Below are positions 8,568-17,743 of a DNA stretch of 64,000 nt, piece after piece. The stretch is from Altererythrobacter sp. ZODW24. Its GTDB lineage: Bacteria > Pseudomonadota > Alphaproteobacteria > Sphingomonadales > Sphingomonadaceae. The stretch's first letter is position 1; every line of letters begins with the position of its first letter. Location: assembly GCF_003344885.1 (NCBI RefSeq), contig NZ_CP031155.1, positions 1,640,001-1,704,000 of the forward strand, given 5' to 3'. Both the position numbers and the translations under genes were made by a program. The notes beneath the pieces are model-generated. The model did no database searches and was not told the origin of the DNA. It was given only the letters and a program-made list of their open reading frames with translations.

Positions 8568-9563
8568 ATGACCGACCCGAAATTTGATGTGATCGCAATC
8601 GGCAATGCCATTGTCGACGTGATGGCCCCTTGCGAAAATGCCTTGATCGAAGAACTCGGAATGGCGCGAGGCGGCATGAGCCTAGTCGATACGGACGGCG
8701 CCAATCGCCTGTATGATGCCATGGGCCCGGCGAAGGAAATTTCAGGCGGCTCTGCGGCCAACACGCTTGCTGGCCTAGCCGCTCTGGGCGCGAAATGCGC
8801 CTTTATCGGGCAGGTTGCGCGGGATCAGCTAGGCGATGTTTTCAGCCACGATATCCGCGCTGCTGGGATCGACTTCGTCACGCCCTCACGCGAAGGCGAA
8901 CCACCCACAGGTCGCTGCCTGATCTTCGTAACGCCCGATGGCGAGCGGACGATGAACACCTTCCTCGGCGCGAGCCAGTTCCTGCCGCCTGCCGCGCTGG
9001 ACGAAGCCGCAATCGCCGATGCCGCCGTGCTTTATCTCGAAGGCTATCTGTGGGACCCCGAAGAACCGCGCCGCGCGATGCGCAAGGCCATCGGTGTTGC
9101 CCGCGATGCTGGCCGCAAGGTTGCCTTCACTGCATCGGAAAGCTTTGTAATCGACCGCCACGGCGACGATTTCCGTGAGCTTATCGCTGATGGCCTCATC
9201 GACATTCTATTCGTCAACGAACACGAGCTTGCCTCGCTAACCGGCGAGAGTGATTTCGATGCAGGCCTGGCGCAGCTTGATGGCAAAGTACCGGTGATCG
9301 TCGCGACCCGCAGCGCCGCCGGCGCAGTGGCCGTTTCAAACGGAACGCGCGCCGAAGTGGCTGCAGAACCAATCGACAAGGTCATCGACACGACCGGCGC
9401 AGGCGACCTGTTCGCGGCAGGCTTCCTGTCAGGCCATGTGAAGGGCGAAAGCCTTGAAGACTGCCTGACGCGCGGCGCCATTTGCGCTGCCGAAGTCATT
9501 GTGCATTACGGCGCGCGTCCCGAGGCTGACTTGAAAGCGCTGGTAGCGCAGCGGCTGGGTTAG
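8568..9563 (+). CDS. PfkB family sugar/nucleoside kinase (adenosine kinase-like)
   Basis: The 331-residue ribokinase-fold protein has the N-terminal [15 protein letters not shown] motif and the C-terminal [16 protein letters not shown] motif, whose Asp is the catalytic base and whose GAGD loop forms the anion hole. The N-terminus [18 protein letters not shown] is typical of the proteins annotated as adenosine kinase in alphaproteobacteria. The phosphate acceptor (adenosine or a sugar) cannot be fixed from sequence. The gene stands alone, and its stop overlaps that of the convergent purD. Confidence 0.9.
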   Translation: MTDPKFDVIAIGNAIVDVMAPCENALIEELGMARGGMSLVDTDGANRLYDAMGPAKEISGGSAANTLAGLAALGAKCAFIGQVARDQLGDVFSHDIRAAGIDFVTPSREGEPPTGRCLIFVTPDGERTMNTFLGASQFLPPAALDEAAIADAAVLYLEGYLWDPEEPRRAMRKAIGVARDAGRKVAFTASESFVIDRHGDDFRELIADGLIDILFVNEHELASLTGESDFDAGLAQLDGKVPVIVATRSAAGAVAVSNGTRAEVAAEPIDKVIDTTGAGDLFAAGFLSGHVKGESLEDCLTRGAICAAEVIVHYGARPEADLKALVAQRLG

Positions 9564-10846
9564 GAGCCCTCCCGCACCACTTCGCGCCAGCCGATGTCGC
9601 GGCGGCAGAAGCCATCAGAGAAATTGATCGCGTCCACTGCTTTGTAAGCAGCGGTTTTCGCTTCGGTGACGTTGCGGCCCTTGGCGGTCACGTTCAGCAC
9701 GCGGCCTCCGCTGGAGGTTAGCTGACCGTCTGCCAGTTTTGTGCCCGCGTGGAAGACTTTTGCGCCGTCTGCTTCGGCGCTGCCGAGATCGATGTGACCG
9801 CCCTTTTTGGGCGTGGCCGGATAGCCTTCGGCGGCCATCACCACTGTCAGCGCGGTTTCGTCTGCGAACTCTGCGGCCGCGCTTTGGGCCAAGGTGCCAT
9901 TCGCGCAGGCGAGCATCATTTCGCCGAGATCGCTGGTCAGGCGGGTCATCAGCACCTGACATTCGGGATCGCCGAAGCGGGCATTATATTCGATCAGCTT
10001 GGGGCCTTCGTCCGTCAGCATCAGCCCTGCGAACAACACGCCTGAATAGGGCATTCCTTCTGCTGCGAGGGTCTTGACTGTCGGCTCAATGATGCGCTGC
10101 ATGACAGCTGCTTCGAGTTCCGGCGTCAGGACTGGCGCCGGGCTATATGCGCCCATGCCGCCGGTGTTGGGGCCAGTGTCGCCCTCGCCCACGCGCTTGT
10201 GGTCCTGGGCGCTGCCGAAGGGCATGATTGCGGTGCCATCGGTAAGGGCGAAGAAGCTCGCTTCCTCGCCCTGCATGAACTCTTCGATGACTACTTCCGC
10301 GCTCGCTTCGCCGAATTGCCCCCCGAACATATCCTCAAGCGCCGCGACGGCTTCGTCGCGGGTTTCGGGGATCAGCACACCTTTGCCTGCTGCCAGCCCG
10401 TCAGCCTTGAGGACATAGGGAGGGTCGAAATCGGCCAGTGCTTCGACGGCTTGGTCATAGGATGTGGTGCGGATGTAACCTGCGGTGGGAATGCTCGCGC
10501 GCTGACAGAGGTCTTTGGTGAAGCCTTTGCTGCCTTCGAGCTGCGCGGCGGCTTTGTTGGGTCCGAAGACAGGAATACTGGCCGCGCGCAAAGCATCGCC
10601 TAGGCCGTCCACCAATGGTGCTTCGGGGCCCACGACGACCAATCCGATAGGTTTCTCGGCACAAAATGCGGCCACTGCCGCGTGATCGCCCGCGTCCAGC
10701 GAAACCAGCTCGGCATGATCCGCGATCCCCGGGTTGCCCGGCGCGGCGTAGAGTGTATCCGTATCACCCGACAGCAGAGAGGATTGCGCCAGCTTCCACG
10801 CTAGCGCATGTTCGCGCCCGCCCGAGCCCAGCAAAAGGATGTTCAT
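9560..10846 (-). CDS. purD: Phosphoribosylamine-glycine ligase PurD
   Basis: The 428-residue ATP-grasp enzyme of purine synthesis joins glycine to phosphoribosylamine to give GAR. It begins [19 protein letters not shown] and carries [11 protein letters not shown], the ATP-grasp lid segments and the conserved [12 protein letters not shown] near the C-terminus. The start at 10846 is preceded by GGAAG 7 bases upstream; the open frame continues further 5' but that part does not resemble PurD. The start codon overlaps that of the divergent xseA, and the 3' end overlaps the kinase stop by 3 bases. Confidence 0.96.
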   Translation of the reverse strand: MNILLLGSGGREHALAWKLAQSSLLSGDTDTLYAAPGNPGIADHAELVSLDAGDHAAVAAFCAEKPIGLVVVGPEAPLVDGLGDALRAASIPVFGPNKAAAQLEGSKGFTKDLCQRASIPTAGYIRTTSYDQAVEALADFDPPYVLKADGLAAGKGVLIPETRDEAVAALEDMFGGQFGEASAEVVIEEFMQGEEASFFALTDGTAIMPFGSAQDHKRVGEGDTGPNTGGMGAYSPAPVLTPELEAAVMQRIIEPTVKTLAAEGMPYSGVLFAGLMLTDEGPKLIEYNARFGDPECQVLMTRLTSDLGEMMLACANGTLAQSAAAEFADETALTVVMAAEGYPATPKKGGHIDLGSAEADGAKVFHAGTKLADGQLTSSGGRVLNVTAKGRNVTEAKTAAYKAVDAINFSDGFCRRDIGWREVVREGS

Positions 10847-12320
10847 GCCCGCTTCCAATTCCGATGACGACAATGTTGGCGGCTTGGTAGCCAAGGGTAA
10901 GCCCGGCGACAACGCCGAGCCGCTGTCGATTAGTGAAATTTCGGGGATGCTTAAGCGGACGGTCGAGGACCGCTTCGGTTTTGTTCGCCTGCGCGGCGAG
11001 CTTTCGGGCGTCAAACGCGCAGCATCGGGTCACCTCTATTGTTCGCTCAAGGATGAAAAGGCGCGCATCGACGGCGTGATGTGGAAGGGTAATGCCGCGC
11101 GGCTGGGCTTTATGCCCGAAGACGGCGTGGAGGTGATCGCCAGCGGCAAGCTGACGACCTATGCGGGCCGTTCCAGCTATCAGATCGTGATCGATCGGTT
11201 GGAGATAGCGGGCGAGGGCGCGCTGCTGGCGCTGCTGGAAAAGAACAAGGCTCGCTTCGAGGCGGAAGGGCTGTTTGCGCCCGAACGCAAACGTGCGCTG
11301 CCCTATCTGCCCAAGGTGATCGGTGTGGTCACATCGCCCACAGGCGCGGTGATTCGCGATATATTGCACCGGCTGGCGGATCGTTTTCCGAGTCATGTGC
11401 TCGTATGGCCGGTGCTGGTGCAAGGGCAGGGTTCCGCCGAACAAGTGGCCCGGGCTGTGCGCGGCTTTTCCTCTATTCCCGAGGGCGGCGATGTACCGCG
11501 TCCCGACCTTGTGATTGTGGCACGCGGTGGCGGCTCAATTGAGGATCTGTGGGGCTTCAATGAAGAAGTCGTCGTCCGCGCGATTGCCGAAAGTTCCATC
11601 CCGATTGTCTCGGCGGTGGGGCATGAAACCGACACTACGCTGGCTGACTACGCCGCCGACAAGCGCGCACCGACGCCTACAGCCGCCGCTGAATTGGCAG
11701 TCCCCGTGCGCCGCGATCTGGCTGCGATGCTGGACGAAATGGGCCTGCGCCAGCGCCGCAGTGTTGTGCGGCCCGTCACGCTGGGCCGCGAAAGGCTTGA
11801 GGCGCGCATTGGCCGGATGCCGAAACCAGAAGCGCTGCTGCAACCCCAAGCGCAAAAGCTTGATGACCTGTCCGAACGCTTGCGGCGCGGGCTGTCTGAC
11901 CGGGCGGCTCAGGCGCGCGGGGCATTGATGTCGGACAAGGCGCGGTTATCTGCGCCTCTGCTCGCCTCGCGTGTCGAAAGGGCCCGTGACAGGTTGGCTT
12001 CAGCGCGCTTGCTGCCCGCTCTCGTCCAGCGGCCGATTGCAGATTATCGGATCAAGCTGGCCTCGCTCGGGCGGCTGGCTGAGCAGCTCCATCCTGATGG
12101 CCCGCTGCAACGCGGCTATGTGCGCGTGATGGCTGCAGGCGGGCAAACGCTGACTGACAAGAAGCAAGCCGCCAAGGAAGCGGCGCTGACGCTGAAATTC
12201 CGCGACGGCATGCTTGATGTGGCCCCAGCGGACTCGCCTCAGCCTGTAAAAGCCAAGCCTCGGCCGAAGAAACCGCGTCCAGAGCCGGTACAGGGTGCGC
12301 AAGACGATTTATTCGGCTGA
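10845..12320 (+). CDS. xseA: Exodeoxyribonuclease VII large subunit XseA
   Basis: The 491-residue protein has an N-terminal OB-fold ([40 protein letters not shown]). The catalytic region follows, with [19 protein letters not shown], then [19 protein letters not shown] and [23 protein letters not shown]. The C-terminal coiled-coil part is shorter and ends in a Lys/Pro-rich tail. With the small subunit XseB, not in this window, it degrades single-stranded DNA. The ATG at 10845 is preferred over 10839 because AAGG lies 6 bases before it. The start codon overlaps the purD start on the other strand. Confidence 0.95.
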   Translation: MPASNSDDDNVGGLVAKGKPGDNAEPLSISEISGMLKRTVEDRFGFVRLRGELSGVKRAASGHLYCSLKDEKARIDGVMWKGNAARLGFMPEDGVEVIASGKLTTYAGRSSYQIVIDRLEIAGEGALLALLEKNKARFEAEGLFAPERKRALPYLPKVIGVVTSPTGAVIRDILHRLADRFPSHVLVWPVLVQGQGSAEQVARAVRGFSSIPEGGDVPRPDLVIVARGGGSIEDLWGFNEEVVVRAIAESSIPIVSAVGHETDTTLADYAADKRAPTPTAAAELAVPVRRDLAAMLDEMGLRQRRSVVRPVTLGRERLEARIGRMPKPEALLQPQAQKLDDLSERLRRGLSDRAAQARGALMSDKARLSAPLLASRVERARDRLASARLLPALVQRPIADYRIKLASLGRLAEQLHPDGPLQRGYVRVMAAGGQTLTDKKQAAKEAALTLKFRDGMLDVAPADSPQPVKAKPRPKKPRPEPVQGAQDDLFG

Positions 12321-12342
12321 AATCCCATGCTAAGGCCCCGCC

Positions 12343-12546
12343 ATGTTGATGTCTTCCAGTGATAAACCCGCCGTTCTGCAATATGGGCCCAATGGCTTCC
12401 GCGTGATCAAGCCCGGCAAATATGTCGAATGCGCTGTCAGCGGCGAACCCGTGCCGCTCGAAGAACTGCGCTATTGGGATGTCGAGCGGCAGGAAGCCTA
12501 TTGCTCTTGTGAGCACGCCACGCGCCGCCTGACCGGAGAAGCATGA
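12343..12546 (+). CDS. DUF2093 family protein
   Basis: The 67-residue protein matches DUF2093, a short family nearly confined to alphaproteobacteria: AVLQYGPNGFRVIKPGKYVECAVSGEPVPLEELRYW, then VERQEAYCSCEHA. Three cysteines in the C-terminal half could bind metal. The start may be 12343 or the ATG 6 bases later. The stop overlaps the M23 peptidase start by ATGA. Function is unknown. Confidence 0.9.
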   Translation: MLMSSSDKPAVLQYGPNGFRVIKPGKYVECAVSGEPVPLEELRYWDVERQEAYCSCEHATRRLTGEA

Positions 12547-13514
12547 TCCGTTTTGCCTCCTTGATGTGTGTCAGCGGCCCTTTGCTGCTGCTCGCGGGCA
12601 GCTGTGTCGGCGATCCGTCGCGTCAGGTCGATAAAGCAGCGGACGTTGCCGTCGTTCAACCGCTCCCAAGCCCTGCAACTGCATCTGTACCCGCACCGGC
12701 GCCGACGCCGCAGCCTGCGCCGGTCCCCATCCGAATTGTCGAAGCTGCGGGTCCAACGACATTTGTTTATGTCGGCCAATTGACGCAGGGCGGCTGGATA
12801 CGCGGACAGGCACCAGGGCGCACAGTTTCGGCAACGCTCAATGGCCAAAAGCTGGATTTGGACCAGGAAGGCCGGTTTTTTGCAGCATTTGACCGCGACG
12901 CAGGAACAAGTGCGACGCTGAGCGCGCAGCTGCGCGATGGAAGAGTCGTCGAAAGTCCGTTGATTGTCTCTAACCGCAGATGGAACATCGAACGCGTCAA
13001 TCTGGCCCGCAATCGCAGTGGCGCGAGCGAGGCGTTCATGCGCCGCCGCCGTCCCGAACTCGCGCAGATTAACGCAGCTCGCAAGGTCGACGCCGACAGT
13101 TCCGGCTGGAGTCAGGATTTCATCTGGCCGGTGACCGGTCGCATCTCGGGCCGTTTCGGCAGCCAGCGCATCTATGCGGGTGTGCCCGGCAGCTATCACT
13201 CGGGCATCGACATTGCGACCGGCCGTAGCGGTACGCCTTATGTCGCGCCTGCTGATGGGGTGGTGACACTCGCCACGCCAACACCATTTTCGCTCGAAGG
13301 CTATCTGCTGATCATCGATCACGGACAGGGGCTCAACAGCGCCTTCCTGCACAATTCGAAGATCGTGGTGAAGCAGGGTGATGAGGTGAAGAAGGGCCAG
13401 TATATCGGTAATATCGGTTCAACCGGTAGTGCCACGGGGCCGCATCTACATTGGAGCCTCAAGTGGCGCGACAAGCGGCTTGATCCGCTGCTGTTCACCG
13501 GCCCGATGAACTGA
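12543..13514 (+). CDS. M23 family metallopeptidase, exported
   Basis: The 323-residue protein starts with a signal (LMCVSGPLLLLAGSC, with a possible lipobox LAGSC). A Pro/Ala-rich linker and a beta-rich middle domain follow, and the C-terminus holds a LytM/M23 domain. Zinc ligands are H219 and D223 (HSGID) and H303, with H301 as the catalytic partner (HLHW). This is a complete active-site set. Such enzymes cleave peptidoglycan cross-links in the periplasm or activate amidases. It is coupled to the DUF2093 gene. Confidence 0.93.
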   Translation: MIRFASLMCVSGPLLLLAGSCVGDPSRQVDKAADVAVVQPLPSPATASVPAPAPTPQPAPVPIRIVEAAGPTTFVYVGQLTQGGWIRGQAPGRTVSATLNGQKLDLDQEGRFFAAFDRDAGTSATLSAQLRDGRVVESPLIVSNRRWNIERVNLARNRSGASEAFMRRRRPELAQINAARKVDADSSGWSQDFIWPVTGRISGRFGSQRIYAGVPGSYHSGIDIATGRSGTPYVAPADGVVTLATPTPFSLEGYLLIIDHGQGLNSAFLHNSKIVVKQGDEVKKGQYIGNIGSTGSATGPHLHWSLKWRDKRLDPLLFTGPMN

Positions 13515-13545
13515 CGCATTTGAGCCTGCGAAAGTAACCGGCGGG

Positions 13546-14517
13546 ATGCGGCGTCTGATCCTTCTAACGTTGGTCGCGGTGGGCCTTGCCCCCGGCACTT
13601 GGGTGCGCTCACCACTGCCGGAATATACGACCAGCCAAGAAATTTCTGTCACTCCGCTTGATGCCCCAAGCGCCGAGAGTGGTGATTTCGAGCTCGTTGG
13701 CGCTTGGCAGATTGAAAGCCGGAACGCGGATTTCGGGAGCTATTCGGCAATGATTTTGCTGGATGATGGCCGGATGCTCGTAGCAAGCGACCGTGGCCGC
13801 ATTCTTGAGTTCTCCGTCCCAGGTGCCGAACAGAGTCCCTCACGCATGGGATGGTTCAGGCCGGGGCGTGAGGTCGACAAGCACCTTGCCGATATCGAAG
13901 CGATGACGCGCGATCCGGACAGCGGGATCATTTGGACGGCGTATGAGGGCAGCAATGCCATTGCGCGGCTTGATCCCGATACGAGCGCCGAAAGGCAGGT
14001 GTTCCCGGCCGCGATGAAGGGCTGGTCTAGCAATGCTGGACCAGAGGCGATGGTTAGGCTTGATGATGGTCGCTTTGCCGTACTGTCCGAAGCGCTTGGC
14101 GGGATGCTGGGAAGAGAAGCGCCTTCGGTAATCTTTGCTGGCGATCCAGTTGATGGCGCGAAAGCCAAGCGTTTCACCTTCAAGGCGCCGGAGGGATATC
14201 GCGCCACCGATATGACTGCCTTGCCCGATGGCAGGGTACTGGTTCTCGTCCGCAAACTAGTCTTCGGACTACCGCCGGGTTTTGCCACCAAGCTCGTGCT
14301 CGCTGACCCGGCTGACATTGCCGAGGGCGAAGCGTGGTCCGGAGAGGAAGTCGTTACGCTGGACGATATCGCTCCGTCAGAGAACTACGAAGCCATCGCG
14401 GTGGAGGCCGGAGATGATGATTCGCTGACTGTCTGGATCCTATCCGACGACAACAATGCGACTTTGCAGCGAACCCTGCTGCTCAAGCTGCGCTACACGC
14501 CGTCAAGCCCGGAATAG
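13546..14517 (+). CDS. Phytase-like esterase domain protein, secreted
   Basis: The 323-residue protein has an N-terminal hydrophobic segment (MRRLILLTLVAVGLAPG). A beta-propeller-like domain of the 'esterase-like activity of phytase' family follows: FGSYSAMILLDDGRMLVASDRG, DIEAMTRDPDSGIIWTAYEGSNAI, GPEAMVRLDDGRFAVLSE and the closing ENYEAIAVEAGDDDSLTVWILSDDN. It is probably periplasmic or outer-membrane attached. The substrate is not known for the bacterial family; a role in phosphate release is only suggested by the family name. A strong hairpin terminator follows. Confidence 0.85.
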   Translation: MRRLILLTLVAVGLAPGTWVRSPLPEYTTSQEISVTPLDAPSAESGDFELVGAWQIESRNADFGSYSAMILLDDGRMLVASDRGRILEFSVPGAEQSPSRMGWFRPGREVDKHLADIEAMTRDPDSGIIWTAYEGSNAIARLDPDTSAERQVFPAAMKGWSSNAGPEAMVRLDDGRFAVLSEALGGMLGREAPSVIFAGDPVDGAKAKRFTFKAPEGYRATDMTALPDGRVLVLVRKLVFGLPPGFATKLVLADPADIAEGEAWSGEEVVTLDDIAPSENYEAIAVEAGDDDSLTVWILSDDNNATLQRTLLLKLRYTPSSPE

Positions 14518-14525
14518 ACGCACGA

Positions 14526-14554
14526 AAAAGCGCGCGAGAAACCCGCGCGCTTTT
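14526..14554. terminator. Bidirectional intrinsic terminator
   Basis: The arms aaaagcgcgcg (14526-14536) and cgcgcgctttt (14544-14554) form a perfect 11-bp stem with a 7-base loop. The A and T runs at the ends give a U tract in both directions. It lies between the convergent phytase-like gene and rpmB, so it can terminate both. Confidence 0.9.
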
Positions 14555-14596
14555 CGAATTCAAAATGTGAAGCTGCCGGTTAGGGCGGCGTCTAGC

Positions 14597-14899
14597 TTAG
14601 GCAGCAGCCGTTTCTTCAGCCTTAACGGCCTTATGCAGTTCGCGCTTAACCTTCAGCGCGTTCGTGCTCAGCTTTTCAGCCTTGGTCTTCAGCAGCCAAT
14701 TGTCGAGGCCGCCAACATGTTCAACCGAACGCAGACCATTGGTCGAAACACGGAACTTGAAGCTGCGGTCCAGCTTTTCGCTCATCAGCGTAACGCGCTG
14801 CAGGTTTGGCAGGAAAACACGCTTGGTCTTGTTGTTAGCGTGGCTGACGTTGTTGCCAGTCAAACGGCCCTTGCCGGTGAGTTCGCAGATGCGCGACAT
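14597..14899 (-). CDS. rpmB: 50S ribosomal protein L28
   Basis: The 100-residue protein begins [29 protein letters not shown] and continues with the [21 protein letters not shown] region, the standard bacterial L28 sequence. The form lacks the zinc-binding CxxC pairs of some L28 paralogs and has an Ala/Glu-rich C-terminal tail. The start at 14899 is chosen because the family begins here; the open frame upstream is not conserved. It stands alone between a terminator and its own promoter, as is usual for rpmB. Confidence 0.97.
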   Translation of the reverse strand: MSRICELTGKGRLTGNNVSHANNKTKRVFLPNLQRVTLMSEKLDRSFKFRVSTNGLRSVEHVGGLDNWLLKTKAEKLSTNALKVKRELHKAVKAEETAAA

Positions 14900-14958
14900 G
14901 ATAAATCTCGTTCGAATTGATAGGGGCCCGAAAGCCCGTGTTGTCTCGGAAAGGCGCG

Positions 14959-14987
14959 CGCTTAACCTCCGCATTGCGAATCGTCAA
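14959..14987 (-). promoter_or_regulatory. Candidate promoter of rpmB
   Basis: On the minus strand TTGACG (14982-14987) is followed by a 17-bp spacer and TAAGCG (14959-14964). The -35 element is near consensus and the -10 is weak, as is common in alphaproteobacteria. It sits 60 bp before the rpmB start codon. It is assigned by eye only. Confidence 0.45.
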
Positions 14988-15052
14988 GCAATTGCGCGCC
15001 TGAAACTGCCAGATTGCGGCAGCCGCATGGATGCCTTAGCGCACATTCCATA

Positions 15053-15511
15053 ATGGTGAAATGGCCTCTTCCTGATCCGATGGCGCGCGCGATGGCACTG
15101 GCAAAGGCCGGCGCTGCCGCTGGCGAAGTGCCTGTGGGCGCTGTCGTGGTGCATGAGGGGCGGATTATCGCAGAGGCGCATAACGAGCCGCGGGGCTTGC
15201 TTGACCCCACCGCACATGCCGAAATTCTGGCGATTCGTGGGGCCGCAAAGGCGTTGGGGCAGGAACGGCTCGGCGAATGCGATCTCTATGTGACACTGGA
15301 GCCCTGCCCGATGTGCGCGGGCGCTATCGCTCATGCGCGACTCGGGCGGCTCTATTACGGTGCTAGCGACCCGAAAGGCGGCGCGGTCGAAAACGGTGTG
15401 CGGCTGTTCGACCAGCCTGAATGCTTGCATCGGCCTGAAGTCTATGGCGGCATTGGTGAGAGTGAAGCGGCAGAGCTGTTGCAGGAGTTTTTTCGGGAGC
15501 GGAGGGGATAG
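15053..15511 (+). CDS. tadA: tRNA-specific adenosine deaminase TadA
   Basis: The 152-residue cytidine-deaminase-fold enzyme has zinc ligands H55 (HAE motif, with catalytic E57), C85 and C88 (PCPMCAGA). It deaminates the wobble adenosine of tRNA-Arg(ACG) to inosine. The start MVKWPLPDPMARAMALAKA at 15053 fits the family; an upstream TTG would add an unconserved tail. A structured 104-bp repeat begins at the base right after its stop codon. Confidence 0.95.
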   Translation: MVKWPLPDPMARAMALAKAGAAAGEVPVGAVVVHEGRIIAEAHNEPRGLLDPTAHAEILAIRGAAKALGQERLGECDLYVTLEPCPMCAGAIAHARLGRLYYGASDPKGGAVENGVRLFDQPECLHRPEVYGGIGESEAAELLQEFFRERRG

Positions 15512-15615
15512 TTTTCTCTCGCGCCTAGTTGGCTGCGCCAACGCCTACGCCCATGCTTTGCGGGATGCGGCCTAACCGGCCGGCGGGCGGTCGCTCTTTG
15601 ACTGCCGTGACCAAG
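15512..15615. repeat. Dispersed intergenic repeat, copy A
   Basis: The element starts with ttttctctc directly after the tadA stop codon and ends with ccaag, 19 bp before the end of the convergent RNase T2 gene. It shares both ends and much of its interior with copy B at 48531-48623: the block around gccaacgcct, then ggccggcgg, then ctttgactgccgtg. Internal hairpins include gttggc-tgc-gccaac and ggcc-taacc-ggcc. It resembles a REP-like or small non-autonomous mobile element. No coding potential is seen. Confidence 0.7.
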
Positions 15616-15634
15616 ATTTAGCCGTCCTAAAAAC

Positions 15635-16345
15635 CTACAACCCGCGCCAGACCTTCGCCTTTACCGAATCGCGCGGGCCTAGCTGCCGGCTGGTGCACCG
15701 TGCAGGCATGAAGTTCTTGCCGTAACACAGCCGAACTTCCTCGAACCAACCGCCTCGGTCGAGTTTGACACCGATCTGGTTTGCCTTCCACGCCGGATTG
15801 GCGCGAATGAAGGCCGCGCGGACCATGCCTGCGTTCAAAGCATCGTCGCGGGAGAGCTTGTCCATGTTTGGCAGTTGCAGCGAATCCCACAAAATGCGCG
15901 AGACTTTGAAGTAAGTTGCCGGGCGGCGGGTCATGCAGCTGCCATGCTTGGCCCATTGCTTGGTTAGCAGATATGCCGAAGGGCTCATGCACATTTGCGG
16001 GCGTATTTCGGCGGGGGTCGGGCGGCGCGCCGTATTGCACCATTGCGGCCAACCTCCGCCGCGTCCCTCTGGCCACAGGCCGTGCACCACGAAGCCAAAG
16101 CGTCCGTAATCGCCTGAACATTGCCGCTTCATGGCGGGCCGCGCTTCGCGCCCACGGCAAAAGTCCGGCGACCAGCTAAGCGCGAAAGTATATCCGCTAA
16201 CTGGGAGCCGCCGCGTTTTGCCGTCCTGCTTAATGTTCGGCACGCTGATCCTTGACGGCGCGCTGCATTGATAGGCCTGCGCCATCACAGGCGCGGAACC
16301 GAATGCAAACGACAGCGCCGCGCCGATCAGCGCGCCGAAACGCAT
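15635..16345 (-). CDS. Secreted ribonuclease T2 family enzyme
   Basis: The 236-residue protein has a signal peptide (MRFGALIGAALSFAFGSAPVMA) and the two catalytic segments of RNase T2. HGLWP (residues 88-92, catalytic H88) is in the first. WAKHGSC (131-137, with the conserved Lys and His) is in the second. It also carries several cysteines (for example C63, C76, C103, C119, C137) likely to form disulfides. It should cut RNA in the periplasm or outside the cell to give 2',3'-cyclic nucleotides, perhaps for nutrient scavenging. The ATG at 16345 gives a clean signal peptide 1 bp after the preceding gene's stop; an ATG at 16378 would overlap that gene. Confidence 0.93.
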   Translation of the reverse strand: MRFGALIGAALSFAFGSAPVMAQAYQCSAPSRISVPNIKQDGKTRRLPVSGYTFALSWSPDFCRGREARPAMKRQCSGDYGRFGFVVHGLWPEGRGGGWPQWCNTARRPTPAEIRPQMCMSPSAYLLTKQWAKHGSCMTRRPATYFKVSRILWDSLQLPNMDKLSRDDALNAGMVRAAFIRANPAWKANQIGVKLDRGGWFEEVRLCYGKNFMPARCTSRQLGPRDSVKAKVWRGL

Positions 16346-16346
16346 C

Positions 16347-16775
16347 TTAGTTGAAGACTTCCGGATCAGACGGGCCATCCTTGGAGAACCAGGCCTTGGC
16401 GTCGGGCTGGAAGAGCAAATAGACCATATATGCTTGGATAGCGAAACCGATCAGGCCCAGTATTTTGACAAGACCGAAGCCGCCCATGAACAGTGCGGGC
16501 AGACCGATCAGGCCAATCGCGAACAGGACGATGTAAATCCATTTTGCGATATCAGCGCCTTTACGGGCAATGAAGAACCAAAGCAGCAAGTTGATCGCTA
16601 TCCCAAACAGATACATGCCGATCAGGGCACCGCTACCCATTCCCACAGCAGCCACGTTCGGATCGGCCTGTATTTCGGCAAGCGCCGCATCAAAATTCAT
16701 GAAAAAGCCGACCGCGCCAAGCGCCAAGCCGACAAAGAACAATTGTTCGAATTTGATAATGGAATTGGGTCGCAT
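16347..16775 (-). CDS. Four-TM membrane protein of unknown function
   Basis: The 142-residue protein has about four transmembrane segments (residues 10-28, 43-68, 78-100 and 100-122) and a short hydrophilic C-terminus. I recognise no family beyond similarity of pattern to small sphingomonad inner-membrane proteins. The stop lies 1 bp before the RNase T2 start, so the two are probably co-transcribed; no functional link is evident. Confidence 0.7.
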   Translation of the reverse strand: MRPNSIIKFEQLFFVGLALGAVGFFMNFDAALAEIQADPNVAAVGMGSGALIGMYLFGIAINLLLWFFIARKGADIAKWIYIVLFAIGLIGLPALFMGGFGLVKILGLIGFAIQAYMVYLLFQPDAKAWFSKDGPSDPEVFN

Positions 16776-16834
16776 GGTTGATGTCCCTCCCGTTGAAGGA
16801 GATACAATGCCCTAGCTGATGCAGCGGCGCAATA

Positions 16835-17698
16835 TCACAGCGGGGCGAAATCCAGCCCGATATCGGCTGCGGGTGCGCTCTGCGTCAGGCGACCTACGGA
16901 CACATAGTCGACCCCGGTGGCTGATTTCGCGCCGATAGTTTGCAGATTCACGCCGCCAGATGCCTCGGTAATGGCGCGGCCGGCGACCAGAGCGACGGCC
17001 TCACGCAAAGTATCTGGTTCCATATTATCGAGCAGCAAGTGATCCGCGCCTGCCGATAGAGCTGGTTCGATCTGGTCGAGCCGGTCAACCTCGCAGATGA
17101 TCCGGGCGACACCGGCATTTCGCGCGCGGCGCACCGCCTCGCCGACATCACCGGCGACCAGAACGTGGTTGTCCTTGATCATCGCGGCATCCCACAGGCC
17201 CATACGGTGGTTCTGCGCCCCGCCCATTCGGGTGGCGTATTTCTCGAGGAATCGCAGTCCGGGAATGGTTTTGCGCGTGTCGAGCAGGACCGCGCCGCCA
17301 TCACCAATCGCGTCCACATATTCGCGCGTCATCGTGGCGATGCCGCTCAGATGCTGTACCGTGTTGAGTGCGCTGCGCTCCGCTGTCAGCATGGCGCGCG
17401 CATTGCCCGACAGCCGCATCAAATCGCTACCGGCTGGAACGGTTTGCCCCTCTTCAACCAGCACCTCGATGTCCATGTCGGGATCAAGTGCGAGGAAGAA
17501 CGCAACCGCGACCGGAAGACCAGCGACCACAATCGGATCGCGGCTGTCCATCACGCCGGCAAAGCGCGCATCAGCGGGGATGACGCTTTCTGATGTCACA
17601 TCATGCCCACCGCCCGGCAGCCCCTCACCAAGATCCTCCGCATAAGTCTCACGAATAAATTTATCGAGATCGAAGCCCGGTAGGGAAAATTTGGTCAT
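16835..17698 (-). CDS. nadC: Nicotinate-nucleotide pyrophosphorylase NadC
   Basis: The 287-residue quinolinate phosphoribosyltransferase of NAD synthesis shows the typical EDLGEGLPGGGHDVTSES N-terminus, then ERSALNTVQHLSGIAT, then LLDTRKTIPGLR and EKYATRMGGAQNHRMGL. The last region holds the conserved Arg, His and Lys that bind quinolinate and PRPP. ICEVDRLDQ and TEASGGVNL complete the barrel. It converts quinolinate and PRPP to nicotinate mononucleotide. nadA and nadB are not in this window. Confidence 0.97.
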   Translation of the reverse strand: MTKFSLPGFDLDKFIRETYAEDLGEGLPGGGHDVTSESVIPADARFAGVMDSRDPIVVAGLPVAVAFFLALDPDMDIEVLVEEGQTVPAGSDLMRLSGNARAMLTAERSALNTVQHLSGIATMTREYVDAIGDGGAVLLDTRKTIPGLRFLEKYATRMGGAQNHRMGLWDAAMIKDNHVLVAGDVGEAVRRARNAGVARIICEVDRLDQIEPALSAGADHLLLDNMEPDTLREAVALVAGRAITEASGGVNLQTIGAKSATGVDYVSVGRLTQSAPAADIGLDFAPL

Positions 17699-17743
17699 GG
17701 CGCGCTTGTGACGGGTTTTTCGTGCCGCCTCAAGCGCTACTGA

